A stretch of DNA of 64,000 nucleotides, from positions 1-64,000 of the forward strand of contig OMZS01000024.1 in NCBI GenBank assembly GCA_900315565.1. Direction: 5' to 3'. The stretch comes from an uncultured Prevotellaceae bacterium. GTDB lineage: Bacteria; Bacteroidota; Bacteroidia; Bacteroidales; Bacteroidaceae. Positions within the stretch are counted from its first letter, which is position 1; each line of letters begins with the position of its first letter. Positions 23,536 through 31,993 of this stretch are shown piece by piece. The notes beneath the pieces were generated by a model. The model did no database searches. It was not told the origin of the DNA and worked only from the letters and a program-made list of their open reading frames with translations. Made by a program: the position numbers and the translations under genes.

Positions 23536-24195
23536 ATGCTTTACGACAGTCTGCTCGAGCTTCCACTCTTCCAGGGCATGAGCCGCAACGACCTGGACGA
23601 AGTGGTCAGCAAAACCAAATTTGGTTTTGTGAAATACGCCACAGGCAAACACGTGGTGCGCGAGGATGAGCCATGCACCCATCTGTACTTCCTGATGAGC
23701 GGAACGCTCACGGCCACAGCCCATGCCGACGACCACAGCTATAGCCTCGACGAGGAATTGCGCGCACCCGACCTGCTGCAACCCGAGCACATCTTCGGAC
23801 TGCACCAGCGGTTTACCCACACTTTCACCACTGCAACGCCATGCAGCCTCATGCGCATCGACAAAGCCGAGGTGCTGCGACTGGCGCAATCCTACGAGAT
23901 TTTCCGACTGAATCTGCTCAACATCGTTTGCACGCAAAGCCAAAAACTCATGCGGCATCCCTGGCGCCCACAGCCGCCCACCATCCGCCAGAAAGTGACG
24001 GCGTTTGTTGAAACCCACAGTTTGCGCCCCACAGGCAGGAAAAAACTCCACATCAAAATGGAAACGCTGGCCCGACTCATCGGCGAGAGCCGCCTCAACC
24101 TCTCGCGCGAACTGAACGCCATGCACAGCGAGAACCTCATCGTCCTCTCCCGTAGCACCATCAGCTTTCCCGCTCTCGAACGCCTGAGAGGATGA
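23536..24195 (+). CDS. Crp/Fnr-family transcriptional regulator
   Basis: 219 residues. A cyclic-nucleotide-binding-like beta-barrel occupies ~8-130 (FQGMSRNDLDEVV, ATGKHVVREDEPCTHLYFLMSGTL), then a helical linker, then a C-terminal winged helix (IKMETLARLIGESRLNLSRELNAMHSENLIVLSR). The phosphate-binding residues of true cAMP receptors are not recognisable, and no FNR-type cysteine cluster is present, so the signal is unknown. Probably in one unit with apbE. Confidence 0.85.
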   Translation: MLYDSLLELPLFQGMSRNDLDEVVSKTKFGFVKYATGKHVVREDEPCTHLYFLMSGTLTATAHADDHSYSLDEELRAPDLLQPEHIFGLHQRFTHTFTTATPCSLMRIDKAEVLRLAQSYEIFRLNLLNIVCTQSQKLMRHPWRPQPPTIRQKVTAFVETHSLRPTGRKKLHIKMETLARLIGESRLNLSRELNAMHSENLIVLSRSTISFPALERLRG

Positions 24196-24211
24196 CATTG
24201 CACACAACAAT

Positions 24212-24715
24212 ACAGAATTATCTCACGACATTGTGAAAATAACTCACGACATTGTGAAAATAACTCACGACGTTACGAAATTATCTCACGACGTTACGCT
24301 GAAATTTACTAGAGAATTTTTGCGTATTGTCGTGAGATATTTTTTCAACTCGCTACTTTGCTGGCATAACTCACGACATGACGCTGAATTATTCTAGCCT
24401 GGATTATTCACTGCGCTGAATTCGGCTCTTCATGGTAAATGGTATTTTTAAGTAAAACAGGGAAAAACAGGAAAAACAGGAAAGAACCTTTTGTTTTTCT
24501 CTGTTTTTGTTTGTTTTTCTCTGTTTTTTATTGAAACTATTCATAAAACAGGTTGTTAAATATACTATGAATAATGTAAGCTAGAGAATTTTTGCGTATT
24601 GTCGTGAGTTATTTTCTCAACTTGCTACTTTGCTGGCATAACTCACGACATTACGCTGAAATTCTCTAGAAAATTTTGAAGCGTTGCCGTGAGTTATTTT
24701 TTTGTTGCCGCGGAA
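24212..24715. repeat. TCTAGA-centred palindromic repeat cluster, locus 1
   Basis: The 690-bp spacer between the Crp-like gene and the GH2 gene has no gene. It holds four head-to-tail arms of the TAACTCACGACATTGTGA/TCTCACGACGTTACG type at 24212-24296, a core GAAATTTACTAGAGAATTTT, the inverted arm ATTGTCGTGAGATATTTT, and a second set near 24581-24700 ending in TTGCCGTGAGTTATTTTTTTG. An AAAACAGG/CTGTTTTT-rich stretch separates the sets (24450-24530). Confidence 0.9.
24309..24388 (+). repeat. 80-bp direct repeat, copy 1 (copy 2 at 24581-24660)
   Basis: Begins CTAGAGAATTTTTGCG and ends CACGACATGACGCTGAA; copy 2 differs at only a handful of positions. Each copy runs from one palindrome centre to the next arm and includes CTACTTTGCTGGCATAAC between them. 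Confidence 0.9.
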
Positions 24716-24818
24716 AAGAAACCTCATGCACGGTGCGAAACACCTTGTCGTGCGGAAAAGAGACAAAAGATAAGGATATAAAAAAAGTAAAAATGACCGA
24801 AAATTAAAGATAATTCGT

Positions 24819-24826
24819 TATTTTTG
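24819..24826 (+). promoter_or_regulatory. -7 box for the GH2/GH31 operon
   Basis: TATTTTTG, 57 bp before the ATG at 24883; no good -33 TTTG. Confidence 0.5.
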
Positions 24827-24882
24827 CATATTGTTTGAGAGAAAACATACTTATTATAAAAATACTAACCCAAGCGATTGAC

Positions 24883-27366
24883 ATGAAAAAGACAAAAAGA
24901 AGATTTGCTGAGCATGGATTCAAAATGGTGTTGCTACTGCTTACCTGCTGCATGGCGCTGACGACCATGGCTCGCGAACGTTCTTGTTTCGACAAGGGCT
25001 GGCAGTTTATGCTCGACGATAAACGCACGTGGGACGAACTGAAGAATGCCGACGGATGGCGCACACTCGACTTGCCGCACGACTGGGCCATCGAGGGCGA
25101 CTTCCACGTGGGCAATCCCAGCGGAGCCGGCGGTGGCGCATTGCCCGGCGGCATTGGCTGGTATCAGAAATCGTTTCGCATCGACGACCTGTCGGCACGC
25201 TATTTCGTGGAGTTCGACGGCGTGTATATGAACAGTACGGTTTGGCTCAACGGCCACGAGCTGGGTCACCGCCCTTACGGCTACAGCTCTTTTGAATACG
25301 AACTGACACCTTATTTAAATAAGGGCACCAACACGCTGGTGGTGAAAGTAGATAACAGCGACCAGCCCAACTCACGCTGGTACAGCGGCTGCGGCATCTA
25401 TCGCCACGTGTGGCTCACCAAAACCGGCTCTGTGCGCGTGGCTCACTGGGGCACACGCGTAAAGACCCTGAAAACGCGCGACTGGTGGTGCGTGGATGTT
25501 TACGTTACGCTCGACCAAGGGGATGACAAATTGCAGATAGTCAACACGCTGCTCGACGCCGAAGGCAAGGTCGTAGAGAAAGTGTCGCGGGGCATATGGT
25601 CCACCATGAGGGTCTATAATCCGCACCTGTGGTCGGTTGAAGATCCCTACGTCTATACGGTGCGCACAGAAATAATGAAAGGCAACAAGGTAATCGACAC
25701 CTACGAAACCACCACGGGCTTCCGCGATTTCCGCTTCGACCCCGAAACAGGCTTCTGGCTCAACGACAAGAACTTTAAGCTGAACGGCGTTTGCGAGCAT
25801 CACGACCTGGGCTGCCTCGGTGCGGCTTTCAACGAGGATGCCATGCACCGCAAACTCACCAAGCTGAAGGCCATGGGCGTGAACAGCATTCGATGCTCGC
25901 ACAATCCGCCCGCACCACAACTGCTCGAAATGTGCGACACCATGGGGCTCATCGTCATGGACGAGAGCTTCGACATGTGGCGCCGCAAGAAAACACAGAA
26001 CGACTACGCCCGCTTCTTCGACGAGTGGCACGAGCGCGACCTGGAAGACCTTGTGCTGCGCGACCGCAACCATCCCTGCGTGCTGATGTGGTCGATAGGC
26101 AACGAGGTGCTCGAACAGTGGTCGAGTGCCGAGGCCGACACGCTCACGCTGGAGCAGGCCAACCTCATTCTGAACGCCGGCCACGACGCTTCGACACTGG
26201 CCAAGGAGGGCGAGCTGAGCGTCAACTCGCTGCTCACCCAGCATCTGGCCAAGATTGTGAAGCGGCTCGACGACACGCGCCCCATCACCGCCGGATGTAA
26301 CGAGCCCGCCCCCAACAACCACCTGTTCAAGAGCGGCGCCATCGACATCATTGGTTTCAATTACCATCACGAGTGGATAAAAGATGTGCCCAAGAATTTC
26401 CCCGGTAAGCCCTTCATCATGAGCGAAAGCGTCAGTGCCTTGCAGACGCGCGGCTACTACATGATGCCCAGCGACACGGTCTTCAAAGCGCCCAAGGAGT
26501 GGTGGCTCCCCTACACCGACCCCAGCTTTATGTGCTCAGCCTACGACAATATGCATGCCTCGTGGAGCAGCACGCACGAGGAGACGTGGAATGTGGTGAA
26601 GCACACGCCCTTTGTGGGTGGACAGTACATCTGGACGGGCTTCGACTACATCGGCGAGCCCACGCCCTACGGTTTCCCCGCCCGCAGCTCGTATTTCGGC
26701 ATCATCGACCTGGCCGGATTCCCCAAGGACACTTACTATATGTATCAGAGCGAGTGGACACAGCAGCCCGTGCTGCATCTTTTCCCGCACTGGAACTGGC
26801 TTCCCGGCCAAACCATCGACATGTGGTGTTACTACAACGATGCCGACGAGGTGGAGCTCTTCATTAACGGCCGTAGTCAGGGCATCCGCCGCAAGCAGGC
26901 CGGACCGCTGCATGTTAGCGATCAAATACCCAACACCCAACACCCATCACCCATCAACCAAACCGAATACCACGTTATGTGGCGCGTCGAGTTTGAGCCG
27001 GGCGAGGTGAAAGTGGTGGCCCGCAAGGACGGAAAGCCCGTGCGCGAACAAACCCTCCGTACGGCCGGTGCCGCCGAGCGCATCGGGCTGAGCATTGACT
27101 ACCAAGGCAACGATCTGACCTTCGTTGCCGTGGATGTGCTCGACGCCAAAGGAACGCTCTGTCCGCTGGCCGATAATCAGATTTTCTTCGATACCGACGG
27201 GCTGGAAATCGTCGGTGTTGACAATGGCTGCCAAACGTCCATGGAGCGTTTCAAGGACAACAAGCGCCGCGCTTTCATGGGCAAGTGCCTCGTCGTGGTG
27301 CGCGGCAAGGGCAAGCTCACCGCCCGCGGCGTGGGCCTCAATTCTTCAGAAATCATCATCAAATAA
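24883..27366 (+). CDS. glycoside hydrolase family 2, beta-galactosidase type
   Basis: 827 residues from the ATG at 24883 (an upstream TTG at 24835 would spoil the signal peptide VLLLLTCCMALTTMA). Sugar-binding sandwich domain at ~30-190 (WQFMLDDKRTWDELKNADGWRTLDLPHDWAIEG), immunoglobulin-like domain, TIM barrel at ~290-590, and C-terminal beta domains. The acid/base is E408 in SIGNEVLEQW and the nucleophile is E515 in FIMSESVSAL. It probably removes galactose or a related beta-linked sugar from oligosaccharides in the periplasm. Near residue 685 is a minisatellite-derived insert read as IPNTQHPSPINQTE. The GH31 gene follows after 7 bp, so they are cotranscribed. Confidence 0.9.
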   Translation: MKKTKRRFAEHGFKMVLLLLTCCMALTTMARERSCFDKGWQFMLDDKRTWDELKNADGWRTLDLPHDWAIEGDFHVGNPSGAGGGALPGGIGWYQKSFRIDDLSARYFVEFDGVYMNSTVWLNGHELGHRPYGYSSFEYELTPYLNKGTNTLVVKVDNSDQPNSRWYSGCGIYRHVWLTKTGSVRVAHWGTRVKTLKTRDWWCVDVYVTLDQGDDKLQIVNTLLDAEGKVVEKVSRGIWSTMRVYNPHLWSVEDPYVYTVRTEIMKGNKVIDTYETTTGFRDFRFDPETGFWLNDKNFKLNGVCEHHDLGCLGAAFNEDAMHRKLTKLKAMGVNSIRCSHNPPAPQLLEMCDTMGLIVMDESFDMWRRKKTQNDYARFFDEWHERDLEDLVLRDRNHPCVLMWSIGNEVLEQWSSAEADTLTLEQANLILNAGHDASTLAKEGELSVNSLLTQHLAKIVKRLDDTRPITAGCNEPAPNNHLFKSGAIDIIGFNYHHEWIKDVPKNFPGKPFIMSESVSALQTRGYYMMPSDTVFKAPKEWWLPYTDPSFMCSAYDNMHASWSSTHEETWNVVKHTPFVGGQYIWTGFDYIGEPTPYGFPARSSYFGIIDLAGFPKDTYYMYQSEWTQQPVLHLFPHWNWLPGQTIDMWCYYNDADEVELFINGRSQGIRRKQAGPLHVSDQIPNTQHPSPINQTEYHVMWRVEFEPGEVKVVARKDGKPVREQTLRTAGAAERIGLSIDYQGNDLTFVAVDVLDAKGTLCPLADNQIFFDTDGLEIVGVDNGCQTSMERFKDNKRRAFMGKCLVVVRGKGKLTARGVGLNSSEIIIK
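26926..26960 (+). repeat. in-frame CACCCATCACC minisatellite inside the GH2 gene
   Basis: ACCCAACACCCAACACCC and ATCACCCATCAACC match the intergenic repeat at 14527-14660 and 37128-37178; here they encode NTQHPSPIN in a loop of a C-terminal beta domain. Confidence 0.75.
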
Positions 27367-27373
27367 AAATAGC

Positions 27374-29710
27374 ATGAAAAGAATCATCACCTTTCTTTGT
27401 CTTGTAGGATGTGGCATTGCCACATCCCACGCCCAACTCCAAACCAACGGCGGTTTTCAGTATCTGCAGGCGCAGCCCAAAGACATGACTGCCGATTTCA
27501 ACGACCTCGCCAATACCTATTTCCTGGCCGACAGCCTCGTGTCGTTCGACACCGCCAAGGGCGAGGGTCTGCTCAACTGGAAACGCTACCGGCTGACCCC
27601 TCGTCAGGCGTTCAACCTCAACGGTTATTGGCCCGTGCGCATGCAGATGCTCGATTTTCCCGACGCTGCCTACGACAACGACCCCAACCTGAAAATCAAA
27701 GTCACGCCCATCGACGAGCGCACGCTGCGCGTCACCCTGCTTACCTCGCCCATTGAGCCGCAGAATGCTGACAAGGACGACCCCATGTTTGCACCCTCGT
27801 TCGTCAACCGTTCTGCCTCGGCCCCCACGGGCTGGAACGCTGCCAACCGCAATGGGAACATTGTCTATAGCAGTGCCAACGGAACACTGGAGATACAGAA
27901 ATACCCCTGGCGCATCGTGCTGAAAGACGCCAAGGGTAAGATTCTCACCCAGACGCGCGCCCTTCTCGACAACGACTCCACGCAGGTGAAACTGCTGCCC
28001 TTCAACTTCATCAAGCGCGGCAGCGACAACTCCCGCTCGGTCAATCCCGTGTTCCTGTTGTCGCCGGGCGAGCGCATCTACGGTTGCGGCGAGAGTTTCA
28101 CCTCGCTCAACAAGGTGGGCCAGAAGGTGAACATCTTCGTCACCGACCCGCAGGGCCCCGAAACCGACGGCATGTATAAGCCTGTGCCCTTCTTTTTCTC
28201 CAACCGTGGCTACGGCATCTTCATGCACACCTCGGCTCCTGTCACTGCCGACTTCGGAGCCTCCTACATCGGTGCCGACCGTCTGTTCATGGCCGACGAA
28301 ACCATGGACTTCTTCATCTTCTTCGGCGAACCGAAGGACATTCTCAATGCCTATACCGACGTGACCGGCAAGAGCCCCATGCTGCCTCTCTGGAGTTTTG
28401 GCACGTGGATGAGCCGCATCACCTATTTCTCGCAAAAGGAAGGCTTGGAAATTGCCAGCCAGCTGCGCAAGCACAACATTCCCTCCGACGTCATCCACTT
28501 CGACACGGGCTGGTTTGGCGTTGACTGGCAGTGCGACTACCAGTTTGCCAAGGACCGCTTCCCCAATCCCGTGGGCATGCTGAAACAGTTGTCGAAAGAC
28601 GGATTCCATACCTGCCTGTGGCAGTTGCCCTACTTCACGCCCAAGAACCGGTTCTTCAACGAGATTGTGGCCAACGGGCTTCATGTGCGCAACGCTGCCG
28701 GTGGCATGCCCGTAGAGGATGCCATTCTCGACTTCTCTAACCCGCAGACCGTCAGCTGGTATCAGAGCAAAATTGAGGGACTCATGCGCCAGGGTGTCTC
28801 CACCATCAAGTGCGACTTTGGCGAGGCGGCTCCGCTGCTCAACGGCATCTATCACAGCGGCCGCGGCGGTCTCTACGAGCACAACCTCTACCCCCTGCGT
28901 TACAACAAAGCCCTGTGGGAAGTGGTTGAGCGCAATCATCCCGGCGAGGGCATCATCTGGGCCCGCTCGGCATGGGCCGGCTCTCAGCGCTACGCCCTCC
29001 ACTGGGGCGGCGACGCAGCCACCAACAACATCGGCATGCTGGGCGACCTGCGCGGTGGCCTTTCGTTCGGCCTCAGCGGATTCTCGTTCTGGAGCCACGA
29101 CATGGGCGGCTTTGTCACCGCCTCGCCCGAGGACATCTACCGCCGTTGGCTGCCCTTCGGCTTCCTTTCGTCGCACACCCGTGCCCACGGTGCACCGCCC
29201 ACCGAGCCGTGGCTCATCAGCGAGTCGTTTACCGATGCATTCCGTCAGGCTGCCGAAATGAAATACCGCCTCATGCCCTACGTCTATGCACAAGCCAAGG
29301 ACTGCTCCGAGCGTGGTCTGCCCATGGTGCGCGCCTTGTTTGTGGAGTTCCCCGACGACCCCGGCGCATGGCTCGTGGAAGACGAATATCTGTTCGGTTC
29401 GCAAATTCTGGTGGCACCCCTGATGGAGAGTGGCACCGAGCGCACCGTCTATCTGCCCCGTGGCAAATGGATTGACTATCAGAGTGGTGCCGTCTATGAC
29501 GGCGGTTACCAAACCCTGAAGGTGGGCGAAATCCCTGCCATCATCCTTGTGCGCGACGGAAGCCTCATTCCCCATGCGCCCCTCGCACAGCGCACCGACC
29601 AGATTGACTGGAACGCCATAGAACTGCGCCCCTATCGCGCTGCTGCCACCAAATGCACCGGCCTGCTCTTCAAACCCGGCGACACGAAGCTGCAACAGAT
29701 AGAGCAATAA
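27374..29710 (+). CDS. glycoside hydrolase family 31, alpha-xylosidase/alpha-glucosidase type
   Basis: 778 residues from the ATG at 27374, with a signal peptide (IITFLCLVGCGIATSHAQ). N-terminal beta-sandwich (GERIYGCGESFTSLNKVGQ), then a TIM barrel with FDTGWFGVDWQCDYQFAKDRFPNP; the nucleophile is D481 in TIKCDFGEAAP and the acid/base is D547 in HWGGDAATN. These motifs resemble YicI-type alpha-xylosidases more than alpha-glucosidases. With the cotranscribed GH2 enzyme it would strip xyloglucan-type side chains (galactose, then xylose). Confidence 0.9.
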   Translation: MKRIITFLCLVGCGIATSHAQLQTNGGFQYLQAQPKDMTADFNDLANTYFLADSLVSFDTAKGEGLLNWKRYRLTPRQAFNLNGYWPVRMQMLDFPDAAYDNDPNLKIKVTPIDERTLRVTLLTSPIEPQNADKDDPMFAPSFVNRSASAPTGWNAANRNGNIVYSSANGTLEIQKYPWRIVLKDAKGKILTQTRALLDNDSTQVKLLPFNFIKRGSDNSRSVNPVFLLSPGERIYGCGESFTSLNKVGQKVNIFVTDPQGPETDGMYKPVPFFFSNRGYGIFMHTSAPVTADFGASYIGADRLFMADETMDFFIFFGEPKDILNAYTDVTGKSPMLPLWSFGTWMSRITYFSQKEGLEIASQLRKHNIPSDVIHFDTGWFGVDWQCDYQFAKDRFPNPVGMLKQLSKDGFHTCLWQLPYFTPKNRFFNEIVANGLHVRNAAGGMPVEDAILDFSNPQTVSWYQSKIEGLMRQGVSTIKCDFGEAAPLLNGIYHSGRGGLYEHNLYPLRYNKALWEVVERNHPGEGIIWARSAWAGSQRYALHWGGDAATNNIGMLGDLRGGLSFGLSGFSFWSHDMGGFVTASPEDIYRRWLPFGFLSSHTRAHGAPPTEPWLISESFTDAFRQAAEMKYRLMPYVYAQAKDCSERGLPMVRALFVEFPDDPGAWLVEDEYLFGSQILVAPLMESGTERTVYLPRGKWIDYQSGAVYDGGYQTLKVGEIPAIILVRDGSLIPHAPLAQRTDQIDWNAIELRPYRAAATKCTGLLFKPGDTKLQQIEQ

Positions 29711-29761
29711 GATATTTGAGAAACAGATAACGAACTTAACGGATAATAAAGATTAGGAACA

Positions 29762-29846
29762 AAAACAGAACAAATGGAATCATTATGCCATGAAGAATAT
29801 TAATGAAAACTATTCTTTGGTGTAATGATTCCATTCGTTCTGTTTT
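29762..29846. terminator. long inverted repeat between convergent genes (bidirectional terminator or MITE)
   Basis: AAAACAGAAC and AATGGAATCATTA on the left pair with TAATGATTCCATT and GTTCTGTTTT on the right; including GAAGAATA/TATTCTTT the imperfect stem is ~36 bp. It lies between the ends of the GH31 gene and the convergent esterase gene. Confidence 0.75.
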
Positions 29847-29890
29847 CCGTTTCTACTATATAGGCTGGTTATTGTTTCTTTTCACGCTGA

Positions 29891-31087
29891 TTACTGTTTA
29901 AACAGATACTGTGCGAACTCGTGGAGGGATTTGCGCCAGACCTGCCACTCATGGTCGCCGGGGTAAGAGTTGAAACGCACATCAACGCCTCCGTCGCGCA
30001 TTTTCTTCACGATGTTGCGGGTATATTCGATGCGCGGGTCCTGCTCACCGCAAGTCATGAAGAACACGTCGAACTGTTGGTTGAACGTCTTGGTGTCTGT
30101 CAGAATGCCCGGCACTTCGGTCTCAAGATCGAAACGAGATGCACCCTGAATTCCGCCGAACATGCCAGTGGAGAACACTCCCACGTTGGCAAACACATCA
30201 GGGTCGCGCAGGCCAATGTAAAACGACTGACCGCCGCCCATCGACAGTCCGCACATGGCACGGTTTTTGCGGTCTTTTTTCACACGGTAGTTTTTCTCTA
30301 CGAACGGTATGACATTGTCAATCAGCTCGCTGCGAAAAGCCTGCATACCCTGCCAGCTATAACCGCCGCCGAAACCGCCGTTGCGCGAACGCACGTTGCT
30401 ATTGGCACTCACCACTATCATCGGAACGGCCTTGCCCGCAGCAATCAGATTGTCCATGATCTGGGCCGTACGGCCCTGTTCCATCCATCCACGATGGTCC
30501 TCACCGCCGCCGTGCTGGATATAAACTACCGGATAGGCTTGATTGCCTTCGTTGTAGCCAGCAGGCGTATAAATCATTAGCGGACGCCACGATTCATCCA
30601 CGTTGGAGAAATAATAAACCGTGCGCACCTCGCCACGAGGCACATTCTGCACTTCAAAATCGTCCATGCCCGTTTCCTGAATCTCAATGGCACTCGACCA
30701 ACGGCTGCATCCGTAGAACGACTGGCTGGCAGGGTCGGCCACCGATACGCCATCCACTATCAGGAAATAGTAATGGAACCCTGGCACCTGCGGTTTGGTG
30801 GTCACGAACCAAAGGCCGGAGTCGGATTTCTGCATGTCGTACTTGGTGCCACACAGGTCTATCTGCACCTTTTGCGCCTGCGGAGCATTGACGCGGAACA
30901 TGACGCTGCCATCGGCCAGCACGCGCGGATAGCCGTTGCGGTTGATGTTGGTTACTGGTGAGTAGGAGCCGTCGGGGAAAGCTTCCTTTTGGAATCCTTG
31001 GGCTGTTGCCTGCATGCAACCAACAACCATCAGCATGGCGGCGAGTAAAACTGAGCTTACCGAACGAAACAATTTGGAATTTCTCAT
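29891..31087 (-). CDS. CE1-like esterase (feruloyl/acetyl-xylan type) with N-terminal beta-sandwich
   Basis: 398 residues with a signal peptide (VLLAAMLMVVGCMQATAQ). Residues ~35-145 form an E-set/CBM48-like domain (VLADGSVMFRVNAPQAQKVQIDL, GLWFVTTKPQVPGFHYYFLIVDG). The alpha/beta-hydrolase domain is the esterase D/CE1 type: nucleophile S282 in CGLSMGGGQS, an acid residue near CGEQDPR, and histidine in PGDHEW near the end. Such enzymes remove ferulate, acetate or similar esters from xylan side chains; exact substrate unknown. It converges on the GH2/GH31 operon, so it is a separate unit with probably related function. Confidence 0.85.
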   Translation of the reverse strand: MRNSKLFRSVSSVLLAAMLMVVGCMQATAQGFQKEAFPDGSYSPVTNINRNGYPRVLADGSVMFRVNAPQAQKVQIDLCGTKYDMQKSDSGLWFVTTKPQVPGFHYYFLIVDGVSVADPASQSFYGCSRWSSAIEIQETGMDDFEVQNVPRGEVRTVYYFSNVDESWRPLMIYTPAGYNEGNQAYPVVYIQHGGGEDHRGWMEQGRTAQIMDNLIAAGKAVPMIVVSANSNVRSRNGGFGGGYSWQGMQAFRSELIDNVIPFVEKNYRVKKDRKNRAMCGLSMGGGQSFYIGLRDPDVFANVGVFSTGMFGGIQGASRFDLETEVPGILTDTKTFNQQFDVFFMTCGEQDPRIEYTRNIVKKMRDGGVDVRFNSYPGDHEWQVWRKSLHEFAQYLFKQ

Positions 31088-31142
31088 AATTATCCTTGTT
31101 TATGTTTATAATAAATTTGGTTAGGTTCTTGGTCTTTTGCTG

Positions 31143-31150
31143 CAAAAATA
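31143..31150 (-). promoter_or_regulatory. -7 box for the CE1-like esterase
   Basis: TATTTTTG on the minus strand, 56 bp before the start; CAAA of a -33 box is too close (12 bp), so the match is partial. Confidence 0.45.
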
Positions 31151-31251
31151 AGCTTTTTCTCGCAAATTGTCGCATGATTTGAAAAGATACTCACGCCCGG
31201 TAAAGGGAAATCAGAAAAAAAGGCCTATTTCATTTCCTATTTTGTTCGCTT

Positions 31252-31348
31252 TTTGCCCACTTAATCGTACCTTTGGTTGCACCGAAGGTACTCACGCTCG
31301 AAAAAACAAAAAAGTATTTTGTTTTTTGCTCGCTTAATCGTACCTTTG
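31252..31348 (+). promoter_or_regulatory. duplicated promoter segment before the LolA-like gene
   Basis: CTTAATCGTACCTTTG occurs at 31260-31275 and again at 31333-31348, each preceded by a similar TTTTTTGCYC context. The downstream copy is a full promoter: TTTG (31318-31321), 19 bp, TACCTTTG (31341-31348). Confidence 0.7.
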
Positions 31349-31371
31349 CACCCGAATTTTTAAATGACAGT

Positions 31372-31989
31372 ATGTTTTTGAGACTCAGAATCATTCTTTT
31401 TGCGCTATTAGCATCGCTCAGCAGTGTGGCACAGACCAACGCCAACGAACGGCAGGCGCGCCAGATGTTCAATCAAGTGTACGACATGGTGTTTGGCCCC
31501 CAGGGGTCTTCGCTTCGGTACTCTGTGAACATCATCGGCATTTACAAGACCAACGGCACCATTTGGTACAAGGAGAAAAAGAGCAGGTTTATTGACGAGA
31601 AATACTATGCCATCAGCGATGGCATGACTTACTGGCGCGTTGAACAAAAGAAAAAGACCGTCAGCGTGTATAGCATGAACGACGACTCGCGCGACAAGTA
31701 CTCCACGAAGTTTAAGTTCGTTCCCGACAACTACAACTACAGCATCACCCGCGACGACACTCACTACTGGCTGACGCTGAAGGCCAAAAAAGGCGTGAAA
31801 GGCATCAAGGAGGCGCGCGTGCAACTGGACTCGCGCACCCGCTATCCGCAAAGCATCCGCATCAAAGTGGGTATTTTCCACACAACCATCAAAATCAGTG
31901 ATTTCAAGAGCGGCGGCATTTCCGACAAGCTGTTTGTGTTCGACAAACAGAAATACGTTGGCTACAAGTTTGTAGATAAGAGAAAGTAA
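31372..31989 (+). CDS. LolA-like outer-membrane lipoprotein carrier homologue
   Basis: 205 residues from the ATG at 31372, which starts the signal peptide (MFLRLRIILFALLASLSSVAQ); a frame extending to 31273 crosses the promoter and is not used. The mature protein is a one-sided beta-sheet fold: LRYSVNIIGIYKTNGTIWYKEKKSRFIDEKYYAISDGMTYWRV and later IRIKVGIFHTTIKISDFKSG. This is the pattern of Bacteroidetes LolA-like chaperones. It may carry lipoproteins across the periplasm, but sequence similarity to true LolA is low. The stop is 5 bp from the convergent symporter gene. Confidence 0.65.
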   Translation: MFLRLRIILFALLASLSSVAQTNANERQARQMFNQVYDMVFGPQGSSLRYSVNIIGIYKTNGTIWYKEKKSRFIDEKYYAISDGMTYWRVEQKKKTVSVYSMNDDSRDKYSTKFKFVPDNYNYSITRDDTHYWLTLKAKKGVKGIKEARVQLDSRTRYPQSIRIKVGIFHTTIKISDFKSGGISDKLFVFDKQKYVGYKFVDKRK

Positions 31990-31993
31990 AAAC

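Noticed and set aside
27359-29707. 782-codon open frame on the minus strand opposite the GH31 gene
   Set aside because: It is a shadow frame from the strong codon bias of the plus-strand gene, which has signal peptide and catalytic motifs.
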